A stretch of 64,000 nucleotides of DNA. Source: SIRX01 sp965213905. Its GTDB lineage: Bacteria; Actinomycetota; Rubrobacteria; Rubrobacterales; Rubrobacteraceae. Position 1 is the first letter of the stretch. Every line of letters begins with the position of its first letter. This document shows, in pieces, positions 1-8,575 of this stretch. The DNA lies in NCBI GenBank assembly GCA_965213905.1, contig OZ243922.1, positions 2,418,001 to 2,482,000 of the forward strand, in the 5' to 3' direction. Position numbers and translations under genes: made by a program. Below the pieces are notes generated by a model. It was given only the letters and a program-made list of their open reading frames with translations. It was not told where the DNA came from and searched no databases.

Positions 1-329
1 TTTATAAGTTCGGGGAGGGTGCGGCGGATGGTCAGCGAGTCGCCGTCCCCGAAAGTTACCCGGTACTCGGAGTCCAGCGGGATCAGGCGCACGTAATCTT
101 CCAACTTCTCCCCGGCGAACTCGAAGAGCTTCCGGTATGTATCAGTCATCAGAAGTAGCGACGGCCCGGTGTCGAAGGTGAAGCCCTCTTCCTGGAGGCG
201 TCCCACGCGGCCGCCGAGTTGATCGTTTTTTTCGAAGACCTCGACTTCGAAGCCCTGGGCTTGCAGCCGGATGGCCGCGGCGAGGCTACCCATCCCGGCC
301 CCGACAACCGCTATGCGCTTTTCCGCCAA
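1..329 (-). CDS. crtI: phytoene desaturase (CrtI-type), 5' part only
   Basis: This is the N-terminal part (about 109 codons) of an FAD-dependent carotenoid desaturase; the rest lies beyond position 1. Near the start it has the Rossmann dinucleotide-binding loop VVGAGMGSLAAAIRLQ, then an acidic residue at the end of the second strand (VEVFEKND) and the GGR motif (QLGGRVG). These are followed by FTFDTGPSLL, the segment typical of CrtI and related amine-oxidase-like enzymes. The family introduces double bases into C40 carotenes, forming coloured carotenoids at the membrane. The start is taken as TTG at 329, directly before AEKRIAVVG; it is divergent from the hydrolase at 429. A related carotenoid or FAD oxidoreductase of the same superfamily is possible, since only the cofactor-binding half is visible. 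Confidence 0.8.
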   Translation of the reverse strand, partial: MAEKRIAVVGAGMGSLAAAIRLQAQGFEVEVFEKNDQLGGRVGRLQEEGFTFDTGPSLLLMTDTYRKLFEFAGEKLEDYVRLIPLDSEYRVTFGDGDSLTIRRTLPELI

Positions 330-428
330 AGAACACCCGCTTTCTGCTGGGTAGAAGTATAGTGAGTGTACATCCCGGATACTAACAAGGTTGGCCCTGG
401 AACCGGGTAAAGAAGCTTACAGGGTCCG

Positions 429-1298
429 GTGTCTGATCTACCGGCCCGTAAGGTTGATCTGAGAACCAAACGGGTACCACTTGCGAGAACCGTTCGTCTT
501 GTAGCAGAGACCATCACCACGGCAAAAGAGATCGCCGAAAGGGGGCTTGCAGTGTTTCATGCCAACGTAGCCGAAGGTGTCCACCGGGTCGAAGACTCGT
601 TCACGAACTGGTACCTCGTCGAGGAAGACGGGCGTCTCACCGTGGTTGACACGGGGGTCCCGACCTCGTGGCCGTCCCTGATCGAAGCCCTCGGCCACCT
701 CGGGCTCAGGCTCTCCGACATAGAAGCCGTAGTTCTTACGCACGCCCACTTCGATCATCTCGGCTTCGCCGAACGCGCCCGCGCGGATCTCGGTGTGCCG
801 GTCTGGGTACACGAAAACGACGTGCCGCTGACCCGGCACCCGCTCCAGTACGCCCACGAGTCGCCGCTTTCTTACTACCTCGCGACCCAGTTCCGCGCGG
901 CGCCGATAGCCGCTACTTTCCTGCGGAACCGGGCGTGGTGGCCGAAGCCGATCAAGGAAGTCCGACGCTACAAGGGATCGGACGAAACCCTGTCGGTGCC
1001 CGGCTCCCCGAAGGTTGTCTTTACACCCGGCCACACCCTGGGACACTGCGCGTTGCACCTCCCCGACCGGGACTGCGTAATCGCCGGAGACGCTATAGTG
1101 ACCCTGAACCCGTACACCGCGGGGACCGGCCCGCAGATAGTCGCGCGGGCGGCGACGGCCGACAGCGAGCGGGCCCTCTCCTCCCTCGACGCGCTCGCCG
1201 ATACCGGCGCAAAGACGGTGCTCACGGGCCACGGCGAACCCTGGACGGTCGGCGCCGGCCGGGCGGTGGAAGAGGCGCGCCGGGCGGGCGTTTCCTGA
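429..1298 (+). CDS. metallo-beta-lactamase-fold hydrolase
   Basis: A 289-residue MBL-fold metallohydrolase of the glyoxalase II / quorum-quenching-like group. The metal motif VVLTHAHFDHLG (HxHxDH) is near residue 103. Further ligands are visible as the His of FTPGHTLGH, the Asp of IAGDAIV and the His of LTGHGEPW. These are the dinuclear metal ligands expected for the fold. The substrate cannot be told from sequence; thioesters, lactones and other esters are all possible. It starts at GTG 429 with a divergent carotenoid desaturase gene 100 bp upstream and a convergent hydrolase gene downstream. There is no signal peptide. The first 35 residues are basic and poorly conserved-looking, so an internal start is possible. 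Confidence 0.8.
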   Translation: MSDLPARKVDLRTKRVPLARTVRLVAETITTAKEIAERGLAVFHANVAEGVHRVEDSFTNWYLVEEDGRLTVVDTGVPTSWPSLIEALGHLGLRLSDIEAVVLTHAHFDHLGFAERARADLGVPVWVHENDVPLTRHPLQYAHESPLSYYLATQFRAAPIAATFLRNRAWWPKPIKEVRRYKGSDETLSVPGSPKVVFTPGHTLGHCALHLPDRDCVIAGDAIVTLNPYTAGTGPQIVARAATADSERALSSLDALADTGAKTVLTGHGEPWTVGAGRAVEEARRAGVS

Positions 1299-1343
1299 TA
1301 CGGCCGGCACCGTGCGGCCCGGGAGTATTTTCTAGAGCACTTC

Positions 1344-2816
1344 TTAGAACTTTGCCGGCAGCACGTCCGTCGCCTGCAGGGTTTCCCGGACGAAACCCTC
1401 GCCTCCCGCGGTCCTTAGAAAACCGCGGTGGGAGCCCTGGTACCACTGGATGCGCGGTTGTTCCCAATGACGCCACAGGCTCGTTGCCTCGCCCGGCGGC
1501 ACCACCCGGTCGGCGACGCCGCAGAATATGGCCCTCCTATTCCAGGGTATCTGCGGCGTTAGGGCGAGCGGCGACACGGGCCGCATGAGCGCGCCCATCT
1601 TCTCCTCCGTGACGCCGGCCGTCTTTAGATAGCGGGTGGTTAGAGAGAGCGCGTTGCGCCAGAACAGGCCGGACGGGTCTACAGCGGGGTTGCCGGAGAT
1701 TATGCAGTCCGCCCCGCTCCGGAGGCCGGCGAGTAGCGCCGCCGTGTAACCGCCCAAGGAGTAGCCGATCACACCGACCGCCGGCGCGCTTTGCTCTGGC
1801 GAACGGAGCCAAGAGATGAGCCGTCGCACGTCCCACATAGCCTGGGCCCCGGCGTGGACCGTGTCCATCACGTCCCCCGAGAGTATCCGGTCACCGCTCA
1901 CAGTCCCGACCTTGCGGGGACCGTGGATCGGGAGTATCGGAAGCAAGAGGTTCAGGCCGAGCTCGTGGTGGAGGTGCTCCGGCCGGTAGAGCAAGAGGTC
2001 CCTCCTCGGGAACCCCATCCTGATACCGTGCAGTCCGACGAGCCACGGCCGCGGTTCTCCGGGGTGCCGCATGACCCAGGCGTGGGCCGTGCGGTTCTCC
2101 TCGTACGAGAGCCAGCGGTCGCGGCCCGGTTCGTCCGGCCACGGCTCGTAGCCGCTCTCGAAGCTCAGGTGCTCCATGTCCCAGCTCTTATGCCGCAGGG
2201 GCTCTTCGCGCGGGTTTTCTGGTGGCGGAGGGTCTCTGTGGTAGGTCGCGGGACTGGAAAGCCATTCTTCGCCGGCGAACATTTCCAGCGCCCCGTCGAG
2301 TTCGCGGCCTATCCGGTCCGCCCGGGACCCGAAAGACAGCGGCGAAGTGGTGAGCACGATGCTGCACATCGAAAGTTCGTCGCCGGCGGCCGTATATGAC
2401 TGCCTGAGATCCAGCCGGGGCTCCGGCGTTTCGAGGGGCACGGGCTCTTGACCCAGGGCCAGATACCCGGCGGCGACGAAGCTCCCGCCGGAGGCGACCG
2501 GCAGCACAAAAGCGGCCACCGAACCGGAGATGAGGGCTAGGGGTAAGGAGAACAACATCCCCACGACGGCCCCGAACGACATGAACTGAAAGATGCGGGC
2601 GTCCCCGGCCCACAGCAAATTGGAGAGCCCCGTCGCCAGCAGCAAAGTCCCCGGCACGGCGCCCAGAACTCCTCCCAACAAGCCGCCCTCTACGGCCCAC
2701 CACATCCACAGCATGCCGGCCGCGACCGGGACCCCGGATACCGCCGGCCACCAGGACGGCGCTATCGGGCCGGACTCGGGCCTCCGTTTTTTACTCTTTA
2801 AGGTTTCCATCCGCAT
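1344..2816 (-). CDS. membrane-anchored alpha/beta hydrolase (tandem copy 2)
   Basis: A 490-residue protein with about four hydrophobic segments in residues 20–120, followed by a soluble alpha/beta hydrolase domain. The nucleophile elbow is GYSLGG. The acid is probably the Asp of GVADRVVP and the base the His of QGSHRGF, so the triad looks complete. LVGLHGIRMG may form the oxyanion region. It is a paralogue of the gene immediately upstream (2891–4390, same strand, 74-bp gap) with the same architecture, so the pair arose by tandem duplication and probably forms one transcription unit. The block MEHLSFESGYEPWPDEPGRD is identical in both. The physiological substrate is unknown; an esterase or lipase acting at the membrane face is an inference. 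Confidence 0.75.
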   Translation of the reverse strand: MRMETLKSKKRRPESGPIAPSWWPAVSGVPVAAGMLWMWWAVEGGLLGGVLGAVPGTLLLATGLSNLLWAGDARIFQFMSFGAVVGMLFSLPLALISGSVAAFVLPVASGGSFVAAGYLALGQEPVPLETPEPRLDLRQSYTAAGDELSMCSIVLTTSPLSFGSRADRIGRELDGALEMFAGEEWLSSPATYHRDPPPPENPREEPLRHKSWDMEHLSFESGYEPWPDEPGRDRWLSYEENRTAHAWVMRHPGEPRPWLVGLHGIRMGFPRRDLLLYRPEHLHHELGLNLLLPILPIHGPRKVGTVSGDRILSGDVMDTVHAGAQAMWDVRRLISWLRSPEQSAPAVGVIGYSLGGYTAALLAGLRSGADCIISGNPAVDPSGLFWRNALSLTTRYLKTAGVTEEKMGALMRPVSPLALTPQIPWNRRAIFCGVADRVVPPGEATSLWRHWEQPRIQWYQGSHRGFLRTAGGEGFVRETLQATDVLPAKF

Positions 2817-2890
2817 GTTTTAGCAGAGACGCTCTCCGCGCGCGGTTGTGGAGTACGGAGCAACCATTCGGGAAGGGGTACGTTCTAGTT

Positions 2891-4390
2891 TTAGGTCGCG
2901 GGTTTACCGGCTTCACCTTCACCGGAGGAAGAAGGGATGACGCCGGCGTCGCGGAGGGTTTCTCTGACGGCCTCGTGGCCCTCGCCGGTCCGGAGCAGGC
3001 CGAAGTGGTTGCCCTGGTGCCAGACGACGCGGGGTTTGTCCCAGTGTTCCCACAGGGCGTGGGGTTCGTTTGCCGGGATAATGCGGTCGGCCAGGCTGGC
3101 TACCACGGTCCGGCCCGCCTTCGGCACCTGCGGTTCGAACGACAGCGGGGAGACGACGCGCAGTACCTGATCCGTTTTTTTCTGGGTCGTGCCTTTGGTC
3201 TTGAGGTAGCGCGTCGCGGCGGAGAAGCCGTCGCGCCAGAACATGTGGGACGGTTCTACCGACGGGTTGGCGCACACCGCGGCGTCTATTGTGTCGTCCA
3301 GGCCGGCGAGCAGGGCGGTGGTGTAACCCCCGAGGGAATGTCCCAAAACGCCGACCGCCGGGGCGTCTTGCTCCGGCAGGCGCAGCCAGGCGAGGAGCCG
3401 CCGGATGTCCCAAGACCCTTGGGCCCCGGCGTGGAGAAGCTCCATCATGCTCCCCGAGAGCAGGGGCGAGCCGCTGACCAGGCCTTTTCTCCGGGGGCCA
3501 TGGAGCGGAAGGTAGGGGAGGAGCAGGTTCAGCCCCAGCTCATCGTGTAGAAATTCCGGCTGGAAGATGTCGCCGCCCTTGTGGGGCGAGCCGTTGCGGA
3601 GGCCGTGGATACACACGAGCCAGGGGCGGTTCTCGTCGTCCCGGTGCCGGAGGGTTAGGGCGTGTGCCGTGCGGTTGTCCACGTGGGAGAGCCAGCGGTC
3701 GCGGCCCGGCTCGTCCGGCCACGGCTCGTAGCCGCTCTCGAAGCTCAGGTGCTCCATGGTCCGGCCCTTGTGTCGGAACTCTTTGACGGTAATGTTGTCG
3801 GCGGGGGGAGGCTCGGTGTGGAAACGTTCGGGTTCTTCGAGCCAGTTATTCTCCTCGAATACCTCCAGGGCCTCGTCCACCTCGCGGGAGATCCAGGTGG
3901 CGGTCGAGCCGACCGCCTGCGGCCAGGTGGTGAAGATCAACGCGATCATCTTGATCTCGTCGCTCGCCGCCTTGGCGGAGAGCTTTATGCCCATGTCGGG
4001 CTCCGGTACGTCTTGAGGCACGGGAACCTCGCCGACGGCCAGATACCCGGCGGCCACGAAGCCCACCGCCGAAAGAACCAGCAACACCACCCCCACGATA
4101 GGCCCGGCGACGAACATCATCGGGAAAGAGAAGATTACCCCGAAGAACGTGCCCAAACACATAAACTGGGAGAGGCGGGCATCGCCGCCGGAAAAGACGT
4201 TCGAGAGGCTTGGGGAGATCAGCAACACCGCCGGAAGAATGCCGAAAATGTTTCCCCAGATACCGGTGTTAACGGCGAAGTAAGCCCATATCAGCCCGGT
4301 TACACCCGTTAGCGGTGGAATAAACGGCCACAGCGGCGGCGCCGCCGGGCCGGGCGGTTCACCTTGTTTGGTATCGGGCTCTTTTACCAA
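2891..4390 (-). CDS. membrane-anchored alpha/beta hydrolase (tandem copy 1)
   Basis: A 499-residue paralogue of the downstream gene. The N-terminal third holds about four transmembrane stretches (for example LTGVTGLIWAYFAV and FGVIFSFPMMFVAGPIVGVV). The C-terminal domain is an alpha/beta hydrolase with elbow GHSLGG, acid ASLADRIIP and base HQGNHFGLL. The start is TTG 4390, chosen because a strong GGGGAGG lies seven bases before it and no ATG or GTG is near. It lies 36 bp downstream of the ABC permease stop on the same strand, so it may be read from that operon. The function is not assigned beyond serine hydrolase. Membrane topology (inside or outside) cannot be settled from sequence. Confidence 0.75.
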   Translation of the reverse strand: MVKEPDTKQGEPPGPAAPPLWPFIPPLTGVTGLIWAYFAVNTGIWGNIFGILPAVLLISPSLSNVFSGGDARLSQFMCLGTFFGVIFSFPMMFVAGPIVGVVLLVLSAVGFVAAGYLAVGEVPVPQDVPEPDMGIKLSAKAASDEIKMIALIFTTWPQAVGSTATWISREVDEALEVFEENNWLEEPERFHTEPPPADNITVKEFRHKGRTMEHLSFESGYEPWPDEPGRDRWLSHVDNRTAHALTLRHRDDENRPWLVCIHGLRNGSPHKGGDIFQPEFLHDELGLNLLLPYLPLHGPRRKGLVSGSPLLSGSMMELLHAGAQGSWDIRRLLAWLRLPEQDAPAVGVLGHSLGGYTTALLAGLDDTIDAAVCANPSVEPSHMFWRDGFSAATRYLKTKGTTQKKTDQVLRVVSPLSFEPQVPKAGRTVVASLADRIIPANEPHALWEHWDKPRVVWHQGNHFGLLRTGEGHEAVRETLRDAGVIPSSSGEGEAGKPAT

Positions 4391-4426
4391 TTTTGCGCCT
4401 CCCCGTAAGTGCTGCCGGCGTCACGA

Positions 4427-6988
4427 TCACTCGTACTGTACAGCTTCGACGATGTTCGTGCGGGCGGCGGAGCGGGCGGGGAGGAGGCCGGCGAAGACGC
4501 CGATGCCGAGCCCGGCCACGAGGGCGTAGATGGCGGGGCCGGTCGGGTAGAAAAAGCTCACCTCGAAGCCGCCGGCCCCCGAGCCGCGGACAAAAAGGTA
4601 GCCCAGAGCCGAACCGACGACCACGCCGACGAGGCAGCCGATCAGGCTTATAACCACGCCTTCGTCTATGATGAGCCGCCCGACCTGGAGCCGGGTGGAG
4701 CCGACGGCCCTAAGAATCCCGATCTCCCGGGTCCGCTCGAAGACGCTCATCGAAAGGGTGTTGACGACCCCGAAGGCCGAGACCGCCACCGAGACGCCCA
4801 TGATGGCGTAGAAAAAGACGTACTGCCGGTTGAAGTCGTTTTCTATCTGAGACTTCCACTCTGCGTTCGAGTAAAAGGTGAACTGCGGGTAATCTTCGAG
4901 AACCTTCTCCATTCCGCGGTTTATCGCCCCCCGATCCGAACCCGGCGTGGCTTTTATGGCGAGGAACTCGTCGGATTTCTCGTTAAAATCGTCCGCGAGT
5001 ACCCCGTCCGAGAGGTAGATGCCCCCGCCACCGCCCAGCAGGTCGTTCTCCAGAATACCCGCGACCGGGTACTTTTTCGGGCCTTGGGGGGTCGGAAGCT
5101 TTATCTGCTCTCCGACCTTTAGTTTGCGGGACTCGGCGAGTTGTTTGCCGATGAGGGCGGAGCCGCTTTCGAGTTTCGAGAAGGCATCCGGGCCCCCGGC
5201 GGCGTAGTTTACACGGAAGATGTCCGGGTAGCTCCCGTCCACCCCGAAGACGAAGCTGACCTCCTCACCCTGCCGCAAAAACGTGGAAGAGAGGGCGGTC
5301 GTGTCTTCGACGCCGGAAATATCGGAGACCCTCCGCGGTAGCTCTCTGGAGAAAGTTGCGCTGGAATTTTGGGCGACGGGCTGGACGACGTAGTCGCTGC
5401 CGAGCGAGCTTTCGAGGGAGGCCCGGATCGTGCCGAGCACGCTCCCGCCCAAGGCCGAGAACGCTATGACGAGCGAGATTCCAACCATCAGCGCCGAGGC
5501 CGTAAGCGCCGTCCGGGTGCGGTTGCGGGTGGCGTTTGCGGCCGCCATGCGGCCTTCGACCCCGAACAGCAGCCGGAGAACGGGTGAGAAAACCAAAGAC
5601 AGCGGCCTCACGAGCGCCGGGATTATAAGCGAGACGCCGAGGAAGGTGCCGATCACACCAACTATCCCGGAGATGTAGACGAGGCCGTCCAGGTTCGCCG
5701 AGAGGTTGCTGGCGAGGTAGTAGATCCAGGGCGCGCAAACCCCGACCAGCACAACCCCGAGTACCGGCGCGAGCCAGAAGAGACGCCGCGACCACCGCCC
5801 GGAATCGCCGCCGGTACGGGCGCGCATCGCCTCTACCGGGCTCACCCGTCCGGCCCGCAAAGCGGGATAGAACGCGGCTACAACCGTAACCAAGATTCCG
5901 ACTACGACCGCGGAGACGAGGGCGAATGGGGAGAGGTAGAGCTCGGTGATCTCGAACGTAAAAGCCCGGCCGAAAAGGTAAACGAGACCCCGGGCTATTC
6001 CGTAGCCGAAAGCCACGCCGACGACCGAACCGAGAAACCCCAAAAGTGCGGCTTCGATCATTACGGAGCGCCCGATCATGGCCCGCGTGGAACCTAGCGC
6101 CCGCAGCATCCCGAGCTCCCGCGTGCGCTCTAACACCGTCATCGAGAGCGCGTTGAAGACCAGGAAAGCCCCGACGAACAGCGCGGTCCCGGCGAAGAAG
6201 AGCAGCGCGATCTGGAACCCCTGCAACTGGCTGCTGACCTGCTCGGTGCGGGTCGTCGAACGCTCCACCTGAAACCCGTCCCCGAGCTTGCCGGTGAGCC
6301 GCTCTTGCAACGCCGGCAAAGCCGCCCCCTCGGCCACGTTCACGGAGATACCGGAGATCTCCCCTTCACTATCGAACGTCTTTTGGGCGTAAGAAGATGG
6401 GGCCATACCGAAACCCACCCCGCCGAACGAACCGCCCGGTATCCGCAAGAGCCCGACCAGCTTCAACTCTTCCGGGCCTTGCGGCGTACCGATCCGAACC
6501 GTGTCGCCCACGCCCAGGCCGGCGGAGTCCGCCGTGCCGCCGTCGAGGGTTAGCTCGGCGCCGTTCTCCGGGTAGCGGCCTTGCGTCAGGTCGAAGCCCG
6601 TCGCCAGGGACGCCGACTCCGGCTCGACGCCGAAGAGCCGCATGCTCTGGACCTCCGGCAGCCCGTTCTCGTCTGTCTCATCCAGTATCAGGGACGCCGG
6701 CAGCGAGAGCCGGGGTGCGGCGGACTCCACACCGGTCGTCGAACGGACCTCTTGCACGCGGTCTTCTTTGAAAGTCCCGCTGCCGCCCGCGGCGGTGATG
6801 GTGAGATCTGCACTCCCGTAGGCGCGGGTGAAGAGCTCCGTGAAGGTGCTGGACATCGTGTTGGAGAGGGTTAAAACCCCGAAGACTATGCCTACGCCGA
6901 GCACGATCCCTATGGCGGTGAGGACCGTGCGCTGCGGGCGCGAACCGAGGTTGCGAAAGCTCAGGCTGGAGAAGCGACGGAGTTTCAC
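4427..6988 (-). CDS. ABC transporter permease, MacB/FtsX family (two FtsX domains)
   Basis: An 853-residue permease with an early transmembrane helix (VLTAIGIVLGVGIVFGVL), a long extracytoplasmic domain, then two FtsX-type blocks of three helices each. The first is near residues 255–400; the second is at the C-terminus, ending EAVQYE. Characteristic ERTRE(L/I)G(M/I)LRA(L/V)GSTR motifs appear in both blocks: LERTRELGMLRALGSTR and FERTREIGILRAVGSTR. These are the cytoplasmic coupling segments of the family. Such proteins act as mechanotransmitters or exporters for lipids, lipoproteins or peptides. The partner ATPase is almost certainly the gene at 7466–8215. The start is GTG 6988 (VKLRRFSS); the longer reading frame to 7081 would overlap the divergent gene at 7037. 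Confidence 0.88.
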   Translation of the reverse strand: MKLRRFSSLSFRNLGSRPQRTVLTAIGIVLGVGIVFGVLTLSNTMSSTFTELFTRAYGSADLTITAAGGSGTFKEDRVQEVRSTTGVESAAPRLSLPASLILDETDENGLPEVQSMRLFGVEPESASLATGFDLTQGRYPENGAELTLDGGTADSAGLGVGDTVRIGTPQGPEELKLVGLLRIPGGSFGGVGFGMAPSSYAQKTFDSEGEISGISVNVAEGAALPALQERLTGKLGDGFQVERSTTRTEQVSSQLQGFQIALLFFAGTALFVGAFLVFNALSMTVLERTRELGMLRALGSTRAMIGRSVMIEAALLGFLGSVVGVAFGYGIARGLVYLFGRAFTFEITELYLSPFALVSAVVVGILVTVVAAFYPALRAGRVSPVEAMRARTGGDSGRWSRRLFWLAPVLGVVLVGVCAPWIYYLASNLSANLDGLVYISGIVGVIGTFLGVSLIIPALVRPLSLVFSPVLRLLFGVEGRMAAANATRNRTRTALTASALMVGISLVIAFSALGGSVLGTIRASLESSLGSDYVVQPVAQNSSATFSRELPRRVSDISGVEDTTALSSTFLRQGEEVSFVFGVDGSYPDIFRVNYAAGGPDAFSKLESGSALIGKQLAESRKLKVGEQIKLPTPQGPKKYPVAGILENDLLGGGGGIYLSDGVLADDFNEKSDEFLAIKATPGSDRGAINRGMEKVLEDYPQFTFYSNAEWKSQIENDFNRQYVFFYAIMGVSVAVSAFGVVNTLSMSVFERTREIGILRAVGSTRLQVGRLIIDEGVVISLIGCLVGVVVGSALGYLFVRGSGAGGFEVSFFYPTGPAIYALVAGLGIGVFAGLLPARSAARTNIVEAVQYE

Positions 6989-7036
6989 GGCGTCGTGCCG
7001 ACCCCGGCGGTGTGACGTGTTAACCTGAAGGCCGAG

Positions 7037-7447
7037 ATGACAGAGACCAGCACACCAGACAATACTTCGAGGGCCGGGCACTCGCGCATGGGCATCACGT
7101 CCTTCGTCATCGCGATCTTGACAACCGTCGTGATCGTGATCCTCTTTATAGTAGCCGGTGTCCTTACTGCCCAGGCCTTACAGGGCATAGACACCCAGAA
7201 CGTCGACCCCCGAGAGATCGAGCAGAGGCTGCAGGAGTCATCGGCCGGGACCGGCCTGGCGCTGGCCGGGGCCAGCATATTCGCCTGCCTGTTCGCGTAC
7301 TTGCTGGGGCTCGGGCTCGGCATCGCCGGGCTTATCCAGAGCCGGCGCAAAAGGGTGTTCTCCGTCCTCGGCGCCATCTTCAACGGGGGTGCCGTCCTCG
7401 TCTTCATCGTCCTGGCCCTCTTCGGCCTCGTGGCCGGCGGCCTGTAG
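7037..7447 (+). CDS. small membrane protein of unknown function
   Basis: A 136-residue protein with three predicted transmembrane segments: residues 20–45 (SFVIAILTTVVIVILFIVAG), 73–98 and 110–135. The arrangement resembles small DUF4190-type membrane proteins but I cannot assign a family with confidence. It is oppositely oriented to, and sits between, the permease (ending its start at 6988) and the ATPase (7466–8215) of an ABC exporter. The gap to the divergent permease start is only 48 bp. An accessory role for the exporter is possible from position alone; no motif supports it. Confidence 0.6.
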   Translation: MTETSTPDNTSRAGHSRMGITSFVIAILTTVVIVILFIVAGVLTAQALQGIDTQNVDPREIEQRLQESSAGTGLALAGASIFACLFAYLLGLGLGIAGLIQSRRKRVFSVLGAIFNGGAVLVFIVLALFGLVAGGL

Positions 7448-7465
7448 AACTAGTCTTCACAGGCT

Positions 7466-8215
7466 CTATCCGGCCGATTCCAAGACCTTAATGCGCTCTA
7501 ATATCTCGTCCGGGTTTGGCCCGCGAAGCTCGTCCACCACCTGGCCGTCCGCCAGAAAAACCACCCGGTCGGCGGCGGAGGCGGCACGGGGGTCGTGGGT
7601 AACCATGATGATCGTCTGCTCGTAGCGGGCCGCGGACTCCCGCATGAGGTCCAGCACCCCGGTGCCGGTCCTGGAGTCGAGGTTTCCGGTCGGCTCGTCG
7701 GCCAGAATGATGTCCGGGTTTCGGACGAGGGCGCGGGCTATCGCCACCCGCTGCTGCTCACCGCCCGATAGCTCATCGGGCCGGTGCTCCCGACGCCTCG
7801 AGAGCCCTACGAGCTCCAAGAGTTCGTCGAGACGGTCCGCGTACTTGCCGGGCTTTTCACCGGAGATCAGGGCCGGCAGCAACACGTTCTCCTCGGCGGA
7901 GAGCGTCGGGATGAGGTTGAAGAACTGGAACACGAACCCCATCCGCTCGCGCCGGAGCAGCGTCAGCTTTTTGTCCGAGAGCCCGGAGAGCTCCACGCCG
8001 CCGACGGTCACCCGGCCGGACGACGAACGGTCCAGGGCGCCGAGAATGTGGAGCAGCGTGCTCTTGCCCGAACCCGAAGGGCCCATGATGGCCGCAAACT
8101 CACCCTCCAAAAACTCCAGCGAGACTTCCTTGAGCGCCCGCACCGCGGTAGGACCCTCACCGTAGGCTTTCGCCAACCCCTCGGTCTTTACGGCGACTTT
8201 GCTTCCGTTTTCCAC
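7466..8215 (-). CDS. ABC transporter ATP-binding protein, LolD/MacB type
   Basis: A 249-residue ABC ATPase with a full motif set: Walker A GPSGSGKST, Q-loop in VFQFFNLIPTLS, signature LSGGEQQRVAIARAL, Walker B IILADEPTGNLD and the switch His of VTHD. The DEPTGNLD and FQFFNL wording is typical of the LolD/MacB/SalX group, whose permeases are FtsX-like. It therefore pairs with the 853-residue permease at 4427–6988 on the same strand. The two genes are separated by a small gene of opposite orientation, so co-transcription would have to run antisense through that gene. The start is ATG 8215. Confidence 0.93.
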   Translation of the reverse strand: MENGSKVAVKTEGLAKAYGEGPTAVRALKEVSLEFLEGEFAAIMGPSGSGKSTLLHILGALDRSSSGRVTVGGVELSGLSDKKLTLLRRERMGFVFQFFNLIPTLSAEENVLLPALISGEKPGKYADRLDELLELVGLSRRREHRPDELSGGEQQRVAIARALVRNPDIILADEPTGNLDSRTGTGVLDLMRESAARYEQTIIMVTHDPRAASAADRVVFLADGQVVDELRGPNPDEILERIKVLESAG

Positions 8216-8329
8216 CCGCTAAGTATATCCGCGGGGGTGGATGCGACGGTGAACGTTTCGACAGCCGCCGGGGCCGGGGGTCGGTCGTTTGCGGGCGTCT
8301 CGATGCCGTGTTACGGTCAGAGTCAGAAT

Positions 8330-8470
8330 ATGATGAAAATTCTGGCAATGGTTATTGGCATCTTTGTAACACTCATCCCCGCTATTTTAGAGGCGGCCGC
8401 CTGGATCGTGCGATTCTACCGGAAGAGAAAGGCAGTTTCCGGCGAAATCCAGCGAAGCCGTCGTTTGTAA
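8330..8470 (+). CDS. possible 46-residue single-pass membrane protein
   Basis: A short reading frame starting ATGATG with one hydrophobic helix (ILAMVIGIFVTLIPAILEAA) followed by WIVRFYRKRKAV and a basic tail ending RSRRL. The positive-inside pattern fits an N-out/C-in membrane peptide. No clear ribosome-binding site precedes it (AGAGTCAGAAT). It lies between the divergent ABC ATPase gene and the rpsF operon, in 360 bp otherwise without a gene. The frame could be fortuitous; the helix-plus-basic-tail design is the only argument for it. Confidence 0.35.
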   Translation: MMKILAMVIGIFVTLIPAILEAAAWIVRFYRKRKAVSGEIQRSRRL

Positions 8471-8518
8471 CACTTACCCTCCGCTGGTAAACTACCGCGG
8501 CAATTTTAATAAGCCCCT

Positions 8519-8550
8519 GCTTCCCGCGGTGTGATCCGCGCTGGGGAAGC
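8519..8550 (+). promoter_or_regulatory. hairpin in rpsF leader, candidate S6:S18 autoregulatory site
   Basis: A hairpin directly upstream of the rpsF ribosome-binding site. The lower stem is GCTTCCC (8519–8525) with GGGAAGC (8544–8550). The upper stem is GCGG (8526–8529) with CCGC (8536–8539), with a six-base loop and a 3'-side bulge GCTG. S6 and S18 are known in several bacteria to bind a bulged helix in their own mRNA leader. That this hairpin does so is an inference from position and shape. Confidence 0.35.
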
Positions 8551-8575
8551 TGATAGAGACCAGAGGAGGCAAAAC

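Noticed and set aside
438..1310. 290-codon minus-strand frame opposite the metallo-beta-lactamase gene
   Set aside because: A GC-rich shadow frame; the plus strand encodes a full set of MBL metal ligands, the minus frame has no recognisable motif.
2846..3550. 234-codon plus-strand frame opposite a hydrolase gene
   Set aside because: Low-complexity shadow caused by codon bias of the minus-strand gene.
1344..4390. Tandem hydrolases as one frame-shifted gene
   Set aside because: Each copy has its own membrane part, elbow, acid and histidine, plus a 74-bp gap; they are complete paralogues.
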